Notes: a model not told the origin generated them from the sequence alone. 64,000 nucleotides of DNA from Tiliqua scincoides (GCF_035046505.1 NC_089827.1:19791353-19855352), one strand, 5' to 3'. Counted from the stretch's first letter, positions 9,918 to 20,670 are shown. Numbers and translations are program-made.

Positions 9918-10980
9918 CCGTAGTTCTCAAAATTTTTAGCACTGGGACCCACTTTTTAGAATGACAATCTGTTGGGACTCACTGGAAGTGACGTCATTAA
10001 CCTGGAAGTGATGTCATGGCCAGAAGTGACATCATCAAAGAGGAAAACTTTTAACACCCCCATACAATTAAATCAAATCAAATTAAGTAAGGGGCAGCCC
10101 AATCCTGAACTACTCGGCTCGTGGGGCTGCAGCAGCGCCAAAAATAGCTGCTGCTGCATCCAACATGCCCCAGGGAGCTGCTGCTGCCTCCTCAGGTGAA
10201 GGGACTTTCATTCACTTCCCCCAGGTAAGGCAAGTAGCCCTGCAATGGGGCTACTTGATTCTACAGCAACCCAAAGGTTGGCGTAGAACTAAGAGCCTCC
10301 GTGTTGGGTGGGTAGCCTGACACGGAAGCTCAGGATCCAGTGGAGCAAACCTCCACTGGTCCTGCCTTCCTCCTGCCCCACTCCCTCCCCCAGCACACCT
10401 CCTCCCGCCCTCTCCCCGCCTCCCCCTGCCTCAGAACACCTCTTCCCCACCTCCCCCACATCTCCATGTACCTCTCTGCTGCCCGGTGGTCCGAGTGGCA
10501 GAGCTCCAGTACTCCACCAGGGCTGAGGGCTGCAAATATTCCTTATGGCACATTTGTGTCAGTGCACGCCAGTGGTGAGCCTGTGTGCACTGCATAGGAT
10601 TGGACCCTAAGTTAAGTAAATTAAAAGTTTACAGTAAGTATAAGTTAAACATTTTTTTAAAATTAAAAAACCCTCATAACCCTCCCAAGCAGCTTCTGAT
10701 CTGTTTAAAAAATGTTCTCCAAACATCCCAAAGGCTTCAAACCTATCCAAACTTACCTGGGTGTAAGCCCCATTGACTATCATTAAAAGTCTATACATAA
10801 TAGCCTGTTCAAAGTACAGATCTGTAACATTTCCCCAAAGGCAGTCACATCACAAGTCACAAGGGAAGCATCAAGTCTAATATATTAAAAATAAAATACA
10901 CATTGAAGTGAATGGGGACCCACCTGAAATTGGCTTGTGACCCACATAGTGGGTCCCAACCCACAGTTTGAGAAACACTG
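9918..10980. mobile_element. hAT-like element with a nested MITE
   Basis: Left end 'ccgtagttctcaaaat'; right end 'cagtttgagaaacactg', matching the family at 16320-16668 in opposite orientation. Flanks TTCTACAC (9910-9917) and TTCTAGAC (10981-10988) are an 8-bp TSD with one mismatch and central TA. The extra length over the 349-bp family form is mainly the insertion at 10091-10607. Confidence 0.75.
10091..10607. mobile_element. Harbinger-like MITE nested in hAT, TAA target
   Basis: Begins GGGGCAGCCCAATCCTG and ends ATAGGATTGGACCC, with TAA on both sides (10088-10090 and 10608-10610). A 3-bp TWA duplication with G-rich termini fits PIF/Harbinger-type elements. The centre is C-rich. It shares its body with 62627-63173. 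Confidence 0.6.
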
Positions 10981-11056
10981 TTCTAGACTTTCTTTCCTCT
11001 TAAAAGAGGTGCCACGGCCCACTAACCATTTTTAGTTATTCTCTTCTACACCATAA

Positions 11057-11180
11057 AAACATAAGAACAGCCCCCACTGGGTCAGGCCATAGGCCCATCT
11101 AGTCCAGCTTCCTTTATCTCACAGCGGCCCACCAAATGCCCCAGGGAGCACACCAGATAACAAGAGACCTCATCCTGGTC
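11057..11180 (-). mobile_element. CR1 LINE 3' end
   Basis: Minus-strand CR1 terminus: 'aacataagaacagccc', 'ccatctagtccagcttcc', 'atctcacagcggcccacc' and 'gccccagggagcac'. Only the last ~125 bp are present, so it is strongly 5' truncated. Confidence 0.8.
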
Positions 11181-11827
11181 ATAATACATCATCACCATAA
11201 TACATCATCACAGTGAAGGCTTTGGAGATGCCAGCAGCTGTCCCAGAGCATGTGGGAGGTAGTAGAGGGGACCATCATCCACCGTGGCCTAAAGTGCAGT
11301 GGGCAGTGCAGGTGAGGCACTGTGGATGCTGAAAAGCATTCCTACCTGGCAGGGAAGGCATCTTGATAATGAAGATTTCCCCAGGATGTGGGTGCACTGA
11401 CCCCTGTGGTTTCCCCAAATGTGGGAAACCTGTCTGCATAATTTGTGGTAGTGGGGGACTGCCTTTGTGCTTTCCCTTGGTATTTGGTGTCAAAAAGCAG
11501 ATTTTAAAAAAACAACGAAGCTCTCAAGAAGTGATTGGTGCAGCCCAGAGGGGGAAGAGCCAGCTCACGGGGGTGACACCAACCTTAGCGATGCACTGGA
11601 TGACACCAACTCCAGGGATGGAAGAAGAGGCAATGGGTAGTGTAGAATGTCACAGATCTATCAGATCACAAATCTTGATTCTCCAATCTGTTGTATCAGA
11701 CGCAGATTCTATTTGACAAAGAATCAGCCCAGAGCTTGTGAGTACTAGATTTGGTAAACCAGGATCACCAAAGAGCCACACACAATCCTTATGGGCTCAT
11801 GCTCGAAAATTAATTGGATATGCACTG
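11181..11827. repeat. GC-rich remnant and intergenic DNA
   Basis: Around 11520-11630 phrases such as 'ggggtgacaccaacc' and 'gatgcactgg' recall the right ends of the CAGTGGCGTC hAT-like family. The rest is not recognised. No gene is seen. Confidence 0.3.
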
Positions 11828-11996
11828 TCTGTTCTAGTGGCTGTCTGCTGGTATTCCTTTGCATCTTTTTAGATTGTGAGCCCTTTTGGGACAGGGAGCC
11901 ATTTAGTTATTTGATTTTTCTCTGTAAACCGCTTTGTGAACTTTTAGTTGAAAAGCAGTATATAAATACTGTTAATAAATACTGTTAATAATATGC
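11828..11996 (+). mobile_element. SINE-like repeat, ATATAAATACTGTT family
   Basis: The second half of the family described at 4442-4712: 'tctagtggctgtctgctggt', 'tagattgtgagccctttt', 'aaaccgctttgtgaactttt' and 'gcagtatataaatactgtta', then repeated AATACTGTT units. Confidence 0.65.
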
Positions 11997-12410
11997 TAAA
12001 TATCTTATATGGGAAGAAATATGTATTTATCTCATGCATATAAATCATTTTAGCTCATGGCTGAAAAGTGAATTGTATGGATAAGGAAAGATTGTCTGGT
12101 TTTGAATAAGATAAAATAGGCTGTTATACCATAAAACTGCTTAACCGCCTTATCAGCTGCTTACACAACTGCCCTTATCTCTTCAGTTCCTGGAAAGGAG
12201 AGTGGAAAAAGTACTTGAAAGCAGGTTTCTCATTTACCCAGCTACAATAAATCTCCATCCCATCACTGCTCTCTGTTAGCCCTCTTTGGAAACAAATGGA
12301 CCTGAATGATTAGGAATCTGTCTTAACTTTCTGAACACTCTTGCCAGAGATCTTGTCATGGGCTTTTGACTGCAGTTTGCAAGCAGAAGCCTTTTCAATT
12401 TTTGAACTTA
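11997..12410. other. AT-rich unique DNA with GATA-like motifs
   Basis: No gene. Two TTATCAGC/CTTATCTC motifs, read as GATA sites on the other strand, sit within 30 bp near 12151-12182. Single motifs of this kind are common by chance. Confidence 0.25.
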
Positions 12411-12485
12411 ATAGCACAATCCTATGCATGTCTACCTAGAAGCAAGCCCCACTTGAATTCAATGGGACTTACCCCCAGGTATGTG
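12411..12485. mobile_element. Short palindromic MITE
   Basis: 'cacaatcctatgcatgtcta' and a central 'gaattcaatgggacttac' arm form most of the small palindromic repeat also seen at 26518-26612, 48638-48718, 50838-50928 and 61437-61516. The right terminus is missing or replaced. Confidence 0.5.
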
Positions 12486-12790
12486 TCCCTGTTCTTCAGT
12501 ATTACCGGCACAGCAACTGCTGCGCAGGCCTAAGGTGTCACAAACTTGCTGTAAAGCATGCTTGTGGTACCTGCAGAGTAAGCTGTACCAGCGGGAAGCC
12601 TGTGCCATCCCACCGGTGCTCAATCCACAAACAGTGGTTCTCACTGGGTGGTGCAAGGGAGAGAGGAGAGCAGGGATGGGTGTAATGGAGTGGGTGGAGG
12701 GCAAAGGCTGGGGCAGTTCAGGCCCAGAGGAGGCCAGCCCATTGGGGTGACACTAACCCTAGTGACACACTGGATTACATCCATATGCAA
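12486..12790. repeat. GC-rich DNA-transposon remnant
   Basis: GC-rich block ending 'ggggtgacactaaccctagt' 'gacacactgg', which resembles the right end of the CAGTGGYGTCACTAGGG hAT-like family. The left end was not found. Confidence 0.35.
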
Positions 12791-13019
12791 AGCCCCAGCT
12801 TGTGCAGTGGGATTACGTGGATTTGCACCCGCAAAATCGCTGGCGCCAAGCTTTCAGGCCTTTGATAGTTTGGAAAATCTGATAATTATACAGAATTGAG
12901 CAGGCTGACAAGGAGTAGAATGCTGGGGTCACTTTTATCATCCACAACTTGTGAGTTCTGAGGTTAAAAGGCAGGTGACAACAGGCAGGTGTTTGCAATA
13001 TAAGGCAGGAATAGTCGTG

Positions 13020-13250
13020 AGCTGTTTTACAAAGTCCTAATTAATTGCCAAATACTTCATTGATTTTGCCTTTAAACTTGCACCCCTCTCGTTAGCTGTC
13101 GCTTGGGTGACATTTATATTCATGAACTACATTTGATCATTATAATGACCTGGATGTTCACTTCAGAGCATTTCAGATAATGAAGACGGGAGCTGCATAG
13201 AGATATAGCGCTATCATTCCAGTAATTTAGTTTAATTTAATTCAGGGCCT
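13020..13250. promoter_or_regulatory. Candidate conserved non-coding element
   Basis: Repeat-free AT-rich stretch with several homeodomain-type cores (TAATTAATTG, CTAATTAA, TTTAATTTAATT) and no coding potential. The idea of an enhancer is inference only. 12791-13019 and 13251-13412 show nothing else. Confidence 0.2.
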
Positions 13251-13420
13251 TCCAATACTGGATGATCTGCCATCTAACTTTTTGTGTCTGCTCCGAACGG
13301 ATGCTCCTTGAGCCAAACTGAATTTACACCCTCAAAAGCCACAGCGCCATTTTGAAATACTCCAGGGTTGAATTGGAACACCTTCATTTAGGATTTGAGC
13401 ATTCCACTGACAAATCTTGG

Positions 13421-13795
13421 CAGTGGCGTCTCTAGAGGTTGAGTCACCCAGTGTGGGAGGCCAGCACATCACCCCCACGATGGACCTCCTCCCATGCAGT
13501 GGACGTCCCAGGGCAACGTCCCAGGGCAACGCTGGTTTTTTTGACTATAACCTTTTATATTTCAATTTGGTTTGTTTCATTGCATTCCTCATGAAATTAC
13601 ACAGAGATATTTCAATTTGGTTTGTTTCATTGCATTCCTCATGAAATTACACATCGAACAACATATAACATGATAATGTTATTTTATTTGAAAACACCAA
13701 GAGTTAAAAATTTTTAGCTAGTAGTGGTGTCACCCGCCCCATTCGTGTCACCCAGTGTGGCCCGTGCGCCCCACAGCCCCATAGTGACCCTACTG
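13421..13795. mobile_element. hAT-like MITE, CAGTGGCGTC family, perfect TSD
   Basis: Begins CAGTGGCGTCTCTAGAGGTT and ends 'catagtgaccctactg', flanked by perfect AATCTTGG copies at 13413-13420 and 13796-13803. The body matches 1482-1812 ('aggccagcacatcaccccc', 'ttcattgcattc', 'gtggtgtcacccgcccc'). It carries an internal 50-bp-period tandem duplication. Confidence 0.85.
13557..13653. repeat. Exact 47-bp tandem duplication inside a MITE
   Basis: Two identical 47-bp copies at 13557-13603 and 13607-13653, starting ATATTTCAATTTGG and ending GAAATTACACA, are separated by 3 bp. The sister element at 1482-1812 has only one copy. Confidence 0.9.
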
Positions 13796-13835
13796 AATCT
13801 TGGTTTGACTCTTCCTATTTGAATTTAATCTAGAC

Positions 13836-14064
13836 CAGTGATTTTCAACCTTTTTCATCACACAGCACACTGACAAAGTACTAAAACTATCAAGGCACAC
13901 CATCAGTTTTTTGACAATTGACAAGGCACACCATGCTGTTGGTACGGGGCTCACACCCCCCAATGGCCCTACTAATAAATGACCCTTCCCCAAACTCCCA
14001 TGGCACACCTGCAGACCATTTGCGGCACACTAGTGTGCCATGGCACAGTGGTTGAAAATGACTG
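13836..14064. mobile_element. hAT-like MITE, CAGTGATTTTCAACC family, perfect TSD
   Basis: 229 bp with ends CAGTGATTTTCAACCTTTTT and 'cagtggttgaaaatgactg', flanked by perfect ATCTAGAC at 13828-13835 and 14065-14072. Related copies: 16859-17012 (fragment), 20440-20670 and 57379-57607 (also 229 bp). Confidence 0.9.
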
Positions 14065-14107
14065 ATCTAGACATTTCAAATCTCAATTTAAAAAACAAAA
14101 TGATTTT

Positions 14108-14266
14108 GGGTCCAAGCCTATCCAACTTTGCAGCTGCAATGCAACCCCGAGGTAAGGGAACAAACATACTCTTACTTTGAGGAGGCCTCCGTGACTGATC
14201 TCCATTGCAGGATGCAACGCACGCCCTGTTGGCACAGCTGCGGGAAAGTTGGATAGGATTGTGCCC
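14108..14266. mobile_element. Harbinger-like MITE, GGGYCCAATCCTATCCAAC family
   Basis: Ends GGGTCCAAGCCTATCCAAC and 'gttggataggattgtgccc', with a middle 'caaccccgaggtaagggaac' shared with 17735-17898 and 40620-40798. Flanking TAA is not preserved here. Confidence 0.6.
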
Positions 14267-14298
14267 TGAGTGACATAGGAAGGGGTTCTGGGGCAATA

Positions 14299-14590
14299 CA
14301 AAGAGAAAGTTGTTGTTATTGTTATTGTTATTGTTATTGTTATTGTTATTAACAGTATTTATATACCGCTTTTCAACTAAAAGTTCACAAAGCGGTTTAC
14401 AGAGAAAAATCAAATAACTAAATGGCTCCCTGTCCCAAAAAGGCTCACAATCTAAAAAGATGCCAAGGAATACCAGCAGACAGCCACCAGAACAGACACT
14501 GCTGGGATGAGGTGGGCCAGTTACTCTCCCCCTGCTAAAAAAAGGAGCACCCACTTGAAAAAGTGCCTCTTACCCAATTAGCAGGGGTTG
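14299..14590 (-). mobile_element. SINE-like repeat, minus strand, (TTATTG)n tail
   Basis: Reverse copy of the family at 4442-4712. Its tail has expanded to a (GTTATT)n microsatellite at about 14311-14350, followed by 'aacagtatttatataccgct', 'caaagcggtttacagag' and the 'ctcccctgctaaaaaaaggag' head. The 174-codon frame across it is a repeat artefact. Confidence 0.7.
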
Positions 14591-14599
14591 TCCCTACCC

Positions 14600-15817
14600 A
14601 AGTTGATAGGTTTGTCATATGAAAAGGAGATTTTTTTTAGAGAGATTAAATAGAGACTTTAGAGAGATTAAAAGAGATTAAATACTGTTAATAATTAATA
14701 ATTTTGTGTACTGGACTACCAGTGGATGTTTTTAGAAAGGGAGACCACTGATTCCTGAACTTGTTGGATAAAAGCAATGATTAGACTGGCGGAAAGCCAA
14801 TTTGGCAGATACAATACTTGGACAAAACTGATCTTTACACAATGTGCCAAGGCATGTGTGATTAATACCCTAGCAAAACAAGATATGGAGAAAGCACCAT
14901 GGTGAAAACGAGATTGTCCCTTTTCACCGAGAGTGGCCAAAGAGGTGGGAGAGGCGGTGACTAATGATGGGGAAAGTGCCTCTTAGTATCTCAGCATCAC
15001 CGCTGCAGCTGTCAAAATAACAATTCGTTTCCATGGCTTGAAGTGGACAGTGTATGGCTGCATTACAAAAACACTACCGTGCCATTGTTGTCCTGCGGGC
15101 TTCTGGAGTTCCAAGTGGTTGCTTTAGAAAGAAGAAGTGAAGTGGCCTTGGACTGCAGCTAGTCTAATGAGAGCAAAACAGGGACAGTTTAGATTCCCTC
15201 GTGTCTGGATGTTGTTTACACAAAATTAGGCATTACACAAGAACAAATGACACAATGACATGCCTGAGCACCTTCTTTGTTCCAGGGGTCTGCATGGAAC
15301 AAAAACCGTTTTAGTACCAAGCCGTGTTCTATGCCGATATCAACAACATGATTGTAATCGGAACACAGTAGTTTAGTCTCTAATCCTGAACATTGTTTTC
15401 TGCCTTGTGCTCTGAGCATTGATTGGCAAGAGATGGAAAGAGAATGAGGAAAATGTGTGGGTGTTGGGAGCCTCAACACTGACAATCAGTATTGACCCAA
15501 CGGGTGCTCGATCTGGCTGCAGTAGATATCTCCAGTAGCACTAATGCTGTTAACTTCATCCTAAGTAAAACTCCACATGCCAGAAAATGGATGCAAATAA
15601 ACTCCACACTAATAAATTTACAGTGCAAACATGCCTGGGTGGAGAAAACACAGAACCATTTCATTAAACGTACATAATAACATGCACGCTCAGACACACA
15701 CACACAAAGCTATGGCACAATCTGTGTGAAGCAGAGAATGCCATTACCCAGAATGCTTTCAGCCTCATTATCCTGCCCCCTTTCTCCACCTCTTCAGAGC
15801 CTCTGTCCACCAGTTGT
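14600..15817. other. Largely unique intergenic DNA
   Basis: 14630-14700 has short local repeats of 'agagattaaa'. 14990-15480 is unique and of mixed composition. No exon, with splice sites and homology, was found. Opposed frames near 15473-15703 look incidental. Confidence 0.3.
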
Positions 15818-16279
15818 ACCGGGTGCCCAAACCCTGGCCGTGGGGCCACTTTCAGCCCTCGAGGACTCCCAATCCAGCCCTCAAGGAGCCCCCAGTCTCC
15901 AATGAGCCTCTGGCCCTCCAGAGACTTGCTGAAGCCCGCACTGGACTGATGCAACTGCTCTCAGCGTAATGGCCAACTGTTCAACCTCTCGTGTGAGCTG
16001 TGGGACGAGGACTACCTCCACTGCTTGCTGTTTCACATCTGTGATGCAGCAGGGGCAGCAAAGGAAAGGCTGGCCTTGCTTTGTGCAAGGCCTTTTATAG
16101 GCCTTGAGCTATTGCAAGACCTTCATTCATTCATATAAGTACCATCTCTAATATAGACATTTATGTAAATTTATTCAAATTTTAAATATAAATTTAAATG
16201 TAAAATTCATTCTTTTTTCCCCCAACACAGTGTCAGAGGGATGATGTTGCCCTCCTGACAAAAAGTTTGGACACCGCTG
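15818..16279 (-). mobile_element. hAT-like element, CAGYGGTGTCCAAACTTTTT family
   Basis: Right end 'aaaaagtttggacaccgctg'; left end 'ccgggtgcccaaacc'. The body includes 'gccctcgaggactcccaatc', 'ctcaaggagcccccagtctc' and a 'tttatgtaaatttattc' AT-rich part. The flanking duplication is not clear. No transposase frame. Confidence 0.55.
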
Positions 16280-16319
16280 GAGGATAATGGAAGAGTGAGC
16301 CCCAAGTTATTCTCTAGTG

Positions 16320-16668
16320 CAGTGTTTCTCAAACTGTCGAGTCGAGTCACGAGCCACTTTCAGGTGGGTCCCCATTCATTTCAATATTTTATTTTTCATA
16401 TATTAGACTGGCTGCTACAATGGTATGTGACTGGATTTGGGGACATGTTACAGACCTGTACTTTTAACAAGCTACTATGTATATTCTTTTAACAACGATA
16501 TTAAATGGGACTTACTCCTGGGTAAGTGTGGGTAGGATTGCAGCCTAGATAGTTAAAAATTTTCCTATTTGATGGTGTCACTTCTGGTAATGACATCACT
16601 TCTGGTGGGTCCCAATAGATTCTCATTCTAAAAAGTGGGTCCTGGTGCTAAATGTGTGAGAACCACTG
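16320..16668. mobile_element. hAT-like MITE, CAGTGTTTCTCAAACTG family
   Basis: 349 bp with ends CAGTGTTTCTCAAACTG and 'gtgtgagaaccactg', flanked by CTCTAGTG (16312-16319) and CTCTAATG (16669-16676), one mismatch. The interior carries a half-site of the small palindromic MITE ('gggacttactcctgggtaag'). Confidence 0.85.
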
Positions 16669-16858
16669 CTCTAATGTATTACGGGATGCCATAAATTGCT
16701 TCTATGAGGCTACTTCATGTTGTGAAAGCAGAGGATAAAACTTACCTAGTGATGATTTAGCTACAATCCCAAATTATCTGAATTGGCCCTGAACGTCTGC
16801 CATCTTGCCGTTTTGTAAAACTTCTGAGGACGAAGCTTCCACATTTCCACATCTAACC

Positions 16859-17012
16859 CAGTGATTTTCACTTTTTCATCTCATGGCACACTGAAAAGGC
16901 ACTAAAATTGTCAAGGCACACCATTTTTTTTTTAAATTGGCAAGGTACATTGCGCTGCCTTGGGGGGCTCACATCCCCCAATGGCCCTACTAATAAATTA
17001 CTCTCCCCCAAA
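16859..17012. mobile_element. hAT-like MITE fragment, CAGTGATTTTCA family
   Basis: Left half of the 229-bp family at 13836: 'cagtgattttcac', 'ctcatggcacactgaaaagg' and 'gcacaccatt', through 'cccccaatggccctactaat'. The right terminus is absent. Confidence 0.7.
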
Positions 17013-17731
17013 CTGGCTTGTAGAGTGTTTTTAATTCTGTAGTACTTAATAAAATAAGTTCAGCACTATCTGCTGCATCATAGTTATAGATATTTCTTCA
17101 TTCCAGGCTTTGGGTAACAAAGAATGTTTATTATTTTAAGTTGTCTAAAAACTTCCAGGTTAGTGATTCATGCCAGTATTATAGGTTCTTCTATAATGAT
17201 TCATGCCAGTTTTATTGGTGCCTCTTGCAACACACTGTGCTTTATTATGTAAAATCATAAAAAGTACGATGTAATACATCTCTCAAAGAATGATTGACAT
17301 AAGTATAGAGCACTGAAAATATAATCCCCATATAATCACAATATATGCTTTTGAGAAAAAAGACTGTACCCTATAACACAGAACAACAATGGAGTAAGAT
17401 CAGAAATATGCAGTTGGCTGATTCTATGGCAATTACTTCAGCTGTACTACTTTAATATTTGTTCAGCTATTAGGTGATATTTTAATCCAGATATTTTGTT
17501 CCATCTCTATTGCTGCAATCCTTTTAAAGTATCAAGGACTACAGGCAGTGTTTAGAATGCTTGCATAGTTAAAGAACTGCCAGCTCAATACCCAGCACAA
17601 AAGGTGAAATGCCACGATTTCCTCCAAAATCCTGAGAGGATAGTCATTTTTATGATACATTTTTTCACATGCTTGATTTCTAAGTAGTTCTGAAATGACC
17701 TGTAATCAGGATGGAGGCCTTGGTTGGTTAG
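17013..17731. other. AT-rich intergenic DNA
   Basis: No gene or named repeat. A local phrase 'gattcatgccagt' occurs twice (about 17166 and 17199), a small direct duplication. Confidence 0.3.
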
Positions 17732-17734
17732 TAA

Positions 17735-17898
17735 GGGCCCAATCCTATCCTACTTTCCAGCACTGGTGCAGCTGCAACGCAGCCTCAAGGTAAGGGAACA
17801 AGTGGGGGCCTCCAAGACTATCTCCCCAACACAAGAAGCAGTGCATCCCCCATAGGCACAGCAGCACTGGCACTGGAAAATTGGATGGAATTGGGCCC
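17735..17898. mobile_element. Harbinger-like MITE with TAA duplication
   Basis: 164 bp with ends GGGCCCAATCCTATCC and 'ggatggaattgggccc', flanked by TAA (17732-17734 and 17899-17901). Terminal inverted repeats plus a 3-bp TAA target fit a PIF/Harbinger-derived MITE. Too short for a transposase. Confidence 0.75.
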
Positions 17899-18016
17899 TA
17901 AGTCATCAAACAGGACACTGACCTGGATAAGAAAGCAAGCTACTTCTTAGAACTTTCCAAAGAAAGCCTTCACTACAAAATGAGTACGTAGTTGTCCTTT
18001 CTTTGTGCATAGTGAA

Positions 18017-18345
18017 ATACAGTAGCCCCCCCCCCTTCCATATCTATGGGTTCTGTATCCACAGTTTTAGTTGTCTGTGGATCAAAAATAGTTTTAAAAA
18101 ATACAAAAAAGTCTTCTTCCTTCTTTCCGTATTTCCTCGTCCCCTGTTCGGCACATCTCCCTCCCCACTTCTTGCAGCGCCTCACCCAATGGCTTCTTCC
18201 AACCCAGAGATGCTTTGGTGGCTATCAACATGGAAGCAGCCAACCAGCCCATTACTCAAGCAGGACGTCCCTGGGTATTAAAGGCCACCCTTTGCAAATA
18301 CTGTAGGATTCACTACTATCTGCAATTTCGGGCATCCGCAGTAGG
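18017..18345. mobile_element. Tigger/pogo-like MITE remnant
   Basis: 'acagtagccccccccccctt' then 'ccatatctatgggttctgta' at the left and 'gggcatccgcagtaggtctt' at the right recall the 'CAGTCGGCCCTC..ATCCGCGG' termini of Tigger-type elements. Related copies: 37793, 39200, 46505 and 53312. Confidence 0.45.
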
Positions 18346-18975
18346 TCTTGGAACATATCTCACAAGGGCATGAGGCGGCACTACTGTTCAAGGCACTTCT
18401 GGAGACAAACTTCTTGATGATGCCAGATGATTAAAAATAAGTTGGATGCAAATTGGGTATGTAGAAAAAGTCATCGTCTTTTTTGGTGACAGAACACACT
18501 TGGCTTAGTGAAGCATTCTCCCCATGAAATTAGTGGACAGTTTTGGTTTCCTGTATGATTTTTTTCCCCTTGTTTCATTCACTCTTTGTGGCCTTCTATG
18601 TGACAAGCTTTGGTCTTGCCCTCAGAAAATGTTCAGCTGTTGCTGACCTACTACTACCCACAATGCCAGTATTATAAGGAAGCTTTTATTCTGTTTCTTC
18701 CCTCCTCTGAACAATTGGGGATATTTTTGCTAACCTAGACTTATTCCTGGCGTAATCCAGCTACCATGCATTGTGTCCCAAACTAATCCAGTTATAGACA
18801 AAGAAATCAGATAGCACTTGCACTTTTCTCAACAACAACAACAACAGTAATAATCACCATCACCACCAACAACAACTTACCAAATGAGAAGCTACCAAAA
18901 CAACAACTTTATTATTCTATTATTCTTCACAAAGCCAGTCTGTGAGGAGCTTTCAGGTATGGCCTTCATTGATGA
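18346..18975. other. Intergenic DNA with a (CAA)n tract
   Basis: Nothing coding. A (CAA/CAACAA)n microsatellite spans about 18830-18875. Confidence 0.35.
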
Positions 18976-19121
18976 CTGGTTGGCAACCTTCAGTCTTGAA
19001 AGACTATGGTATAAGCCTACAGCACCCAGTATTCCCAGGCGGTCTCCCATCCAAGTACTAACCAGGCCTGACCCTGCTTAGCTTCCGAGACCAGACAAGA
19101 TCCAGCATGTGCAGGGTAACA
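18976..19121 (-). mobile_element. 5S rRNA-derived SINE, minus strand
   Basis: Reverse copy of the SINE at 1303-1447: tail 'ggttggcaaccttcagtctt' then 'gaaagactatggtat', followed by the 5S body ('aggcggtctcccatccaagt', 'ctaaccaggcctgaccctgc', 'ttagcttccgagacc'). No clean target duplication is visible, so it is probably older than the first copy. Confidence 0.85.
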
Positions 19122-19159
19122 GTTGCTGAAGAGATCTTGTTTCATTATAACTACTATGG

Positions 19160-19702
19160 TAGATTAAGTTCATAGAATCATAGAGTAGGAAGGGACCCAC
19201 AAGGTCACCTACCCATAATCCATTTCCCTGCCCATAGTAGGAAATAACCATAAAGTATCTCTAGCAGGTACCTGTCAAGTCTCTGCTTGAAGATCTCCAG
19301 TGAGAGAGAATCCACCACCTTCCTCAGCAAATTGTTCCATGGCCGAACCTCCCTGACCATCAATAATTTTTTTTCTGATATCCAGTCCGAATCTCCTCTC
19401 TTGCCATTTGTACCCATTGGATCTAGTTCTACTTTCGGAGGCAGCTGAAAACAAATTTATCCCTTCTTTCATATGACGGCTCTTCAGGTAATTGAAGAGC
19501 GCTATCATATCCCTTCTCAGCCTTCTCTTTTCCAGTCTAAACATACCAAGTTCCCTCACCTTTTCCTTGTAGGGCTTGTTCTCCAGACTTCTGGTCCTGC
19601 TCTTCACTCTTCTTTGAACTTGCTCCAGTTTGGCTGCATCTTTCCTAGAGTGAGGTGCACAGAACTGGAGGAGTACTCCAGGGTACTTGGAAGTACTCCA
19701 GG
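19160..19702 (-). mobile_element. CR1 LINE 3' region, older subfamily
   Basis: Minus-strand CR1 with a 'catagaatcatagagtagg' terminus, followed by 'cctgtcaagtctctgcttga', 'agattgttcca'-like and 'ccagtctaaacataccaagt' blocks. It encodes the CR1 ORF2 C-terminus ('ELGMFRLEKRRLRRDMIALF'), broken by stops. It differs from the TTCTTATG-ended CR1 copies elsewhere in the window. Confidence 0.8.
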
Positions 19703-20412
19703 GTACTGACCAATGAGGAGTAAAGCAGAACCGCTACTTTTTATGACTCAGTTCTTCAGTCCCCAACGTTTTCCCCAGCTTTTGTTATAATTCTAGTACA
19801 GAGTTCACCTACTCAAAGATGTATGAGGGAATAACTGTGGGTACAGTTCATTCAAATAACAGACAATAACATCATTCACATGCTCCTAGGGGGTTTTCTC
19901 AGTTGAGTAGATACACACTGTGTTTAGAAAGGGAAGGATTCCAGTGGAATTTTAATTCAAGATGCCAGAGCAATTAAGATGCCAGCTTAATACCTATCAT
20001 TTAGAGCTCTTCTGTGCACCAAGCAGTAAATTTACTCAGTGAGTAGGCAGGCACATTCTTTTTTGGAATATGCCCCAGACCTTCATGATGGCCACATATG
20101 GCTTCAAATAAGACCTTAACACCAGGCCTGTCTTTGTATTATTAAAACATTTGTAGACTTTGTAGAACATGATGAGACTGGTTCTTTCTGTTCTTTTTTG
20201 GGAGAATGTGAAAGGCTGTTTTTCTATAGACTGTGCAGGAATGACGGCTTCTGCTTTAGAGATCACTCCCATTTTGAAGTCATATCAGAAGTGACTAATG
20301 GGCAGCTAGTAAAAAAAGACAGAATATATGGGAGATGGAACTGTTTTGATCTAGTTAATAATGAGCTGTTTGGTGATCTTTGTTGTGGCCTGTTATTGGC
20401 CCAGTGAGCCCT
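19703..20412. other. Intergenic, nothing recognised
   Basis: Unique AT-rich DNA. 'aagtactccagggtac' repeats briefly at its left edge. No supported gene. Confidence 0.3.
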
Positions 20413-20439
20413 GAGATATTTGTGGTGCAGTGGGTAGAG

Positions 20440-20670
20440 TAGCAATTTCCAACCATTGTGCCATGGCATACTGGTGTGCCATGAATGGTCTGCAGATGTG
20501 CTGCAGGAGTTTGGGAGAGGGTATTATATTATTAGGGCCATTGGGGGATATGAGCTTCCAGCCAGCACTGCAATGTGCCTTGTGAATTGTAAAAAAAAAC
20601 AGATGGTGTAACTTGACAATTTTAGTACCTTCTAAGTGTGCCATGAGATGAAAAAGTTTGAAAATTGCTG
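20440..20670. mobile_element. hAT-like MITE inside SINE
   Basis: Inverse-orientation member of the CAGTGATTTTCAACC family: 'agcaatttccaaccattgtg' at the left and 'gtttgaaaattgctg' at the right, with internal 'gggccattgggggatatgag'. Flanks GGGTAGAG and GGTTAGAA match 6 of 8 with central TA. Confidence 0.7.

Larger units (their letters stand above)
9032..11050 (-). mobile_element. CR1 LINE 3' part, split by two DNA elements
   Basis: On the minus strand the CR1 3' end starts at 9032 ('ataagatcataagaagagcc', then the 'tggatcagctcaggaaccc' and 'agtccagctccctgtgtctc' blocks). It continues through the 'gtccaatccctttt' and 'gtcccctggttctggtgctg' blocks to 9453, resumes at 9840-9917, and probably resumes again after 10988. 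The gaps are the hAT-like insertions at 9454-9839 and 9918-10980. The CR1 insertion is therefore older than both. Confidence 0.75.

Noticed and set aside
14030-14554. 174-codon minus-strand frame with an asparagine run
   Set aside because: It runs through a hAT-like MITE, a Harbinger-like MITE and a SINE tail; the Asn run is the (GTTATT)n microsatellite. Not a gene.
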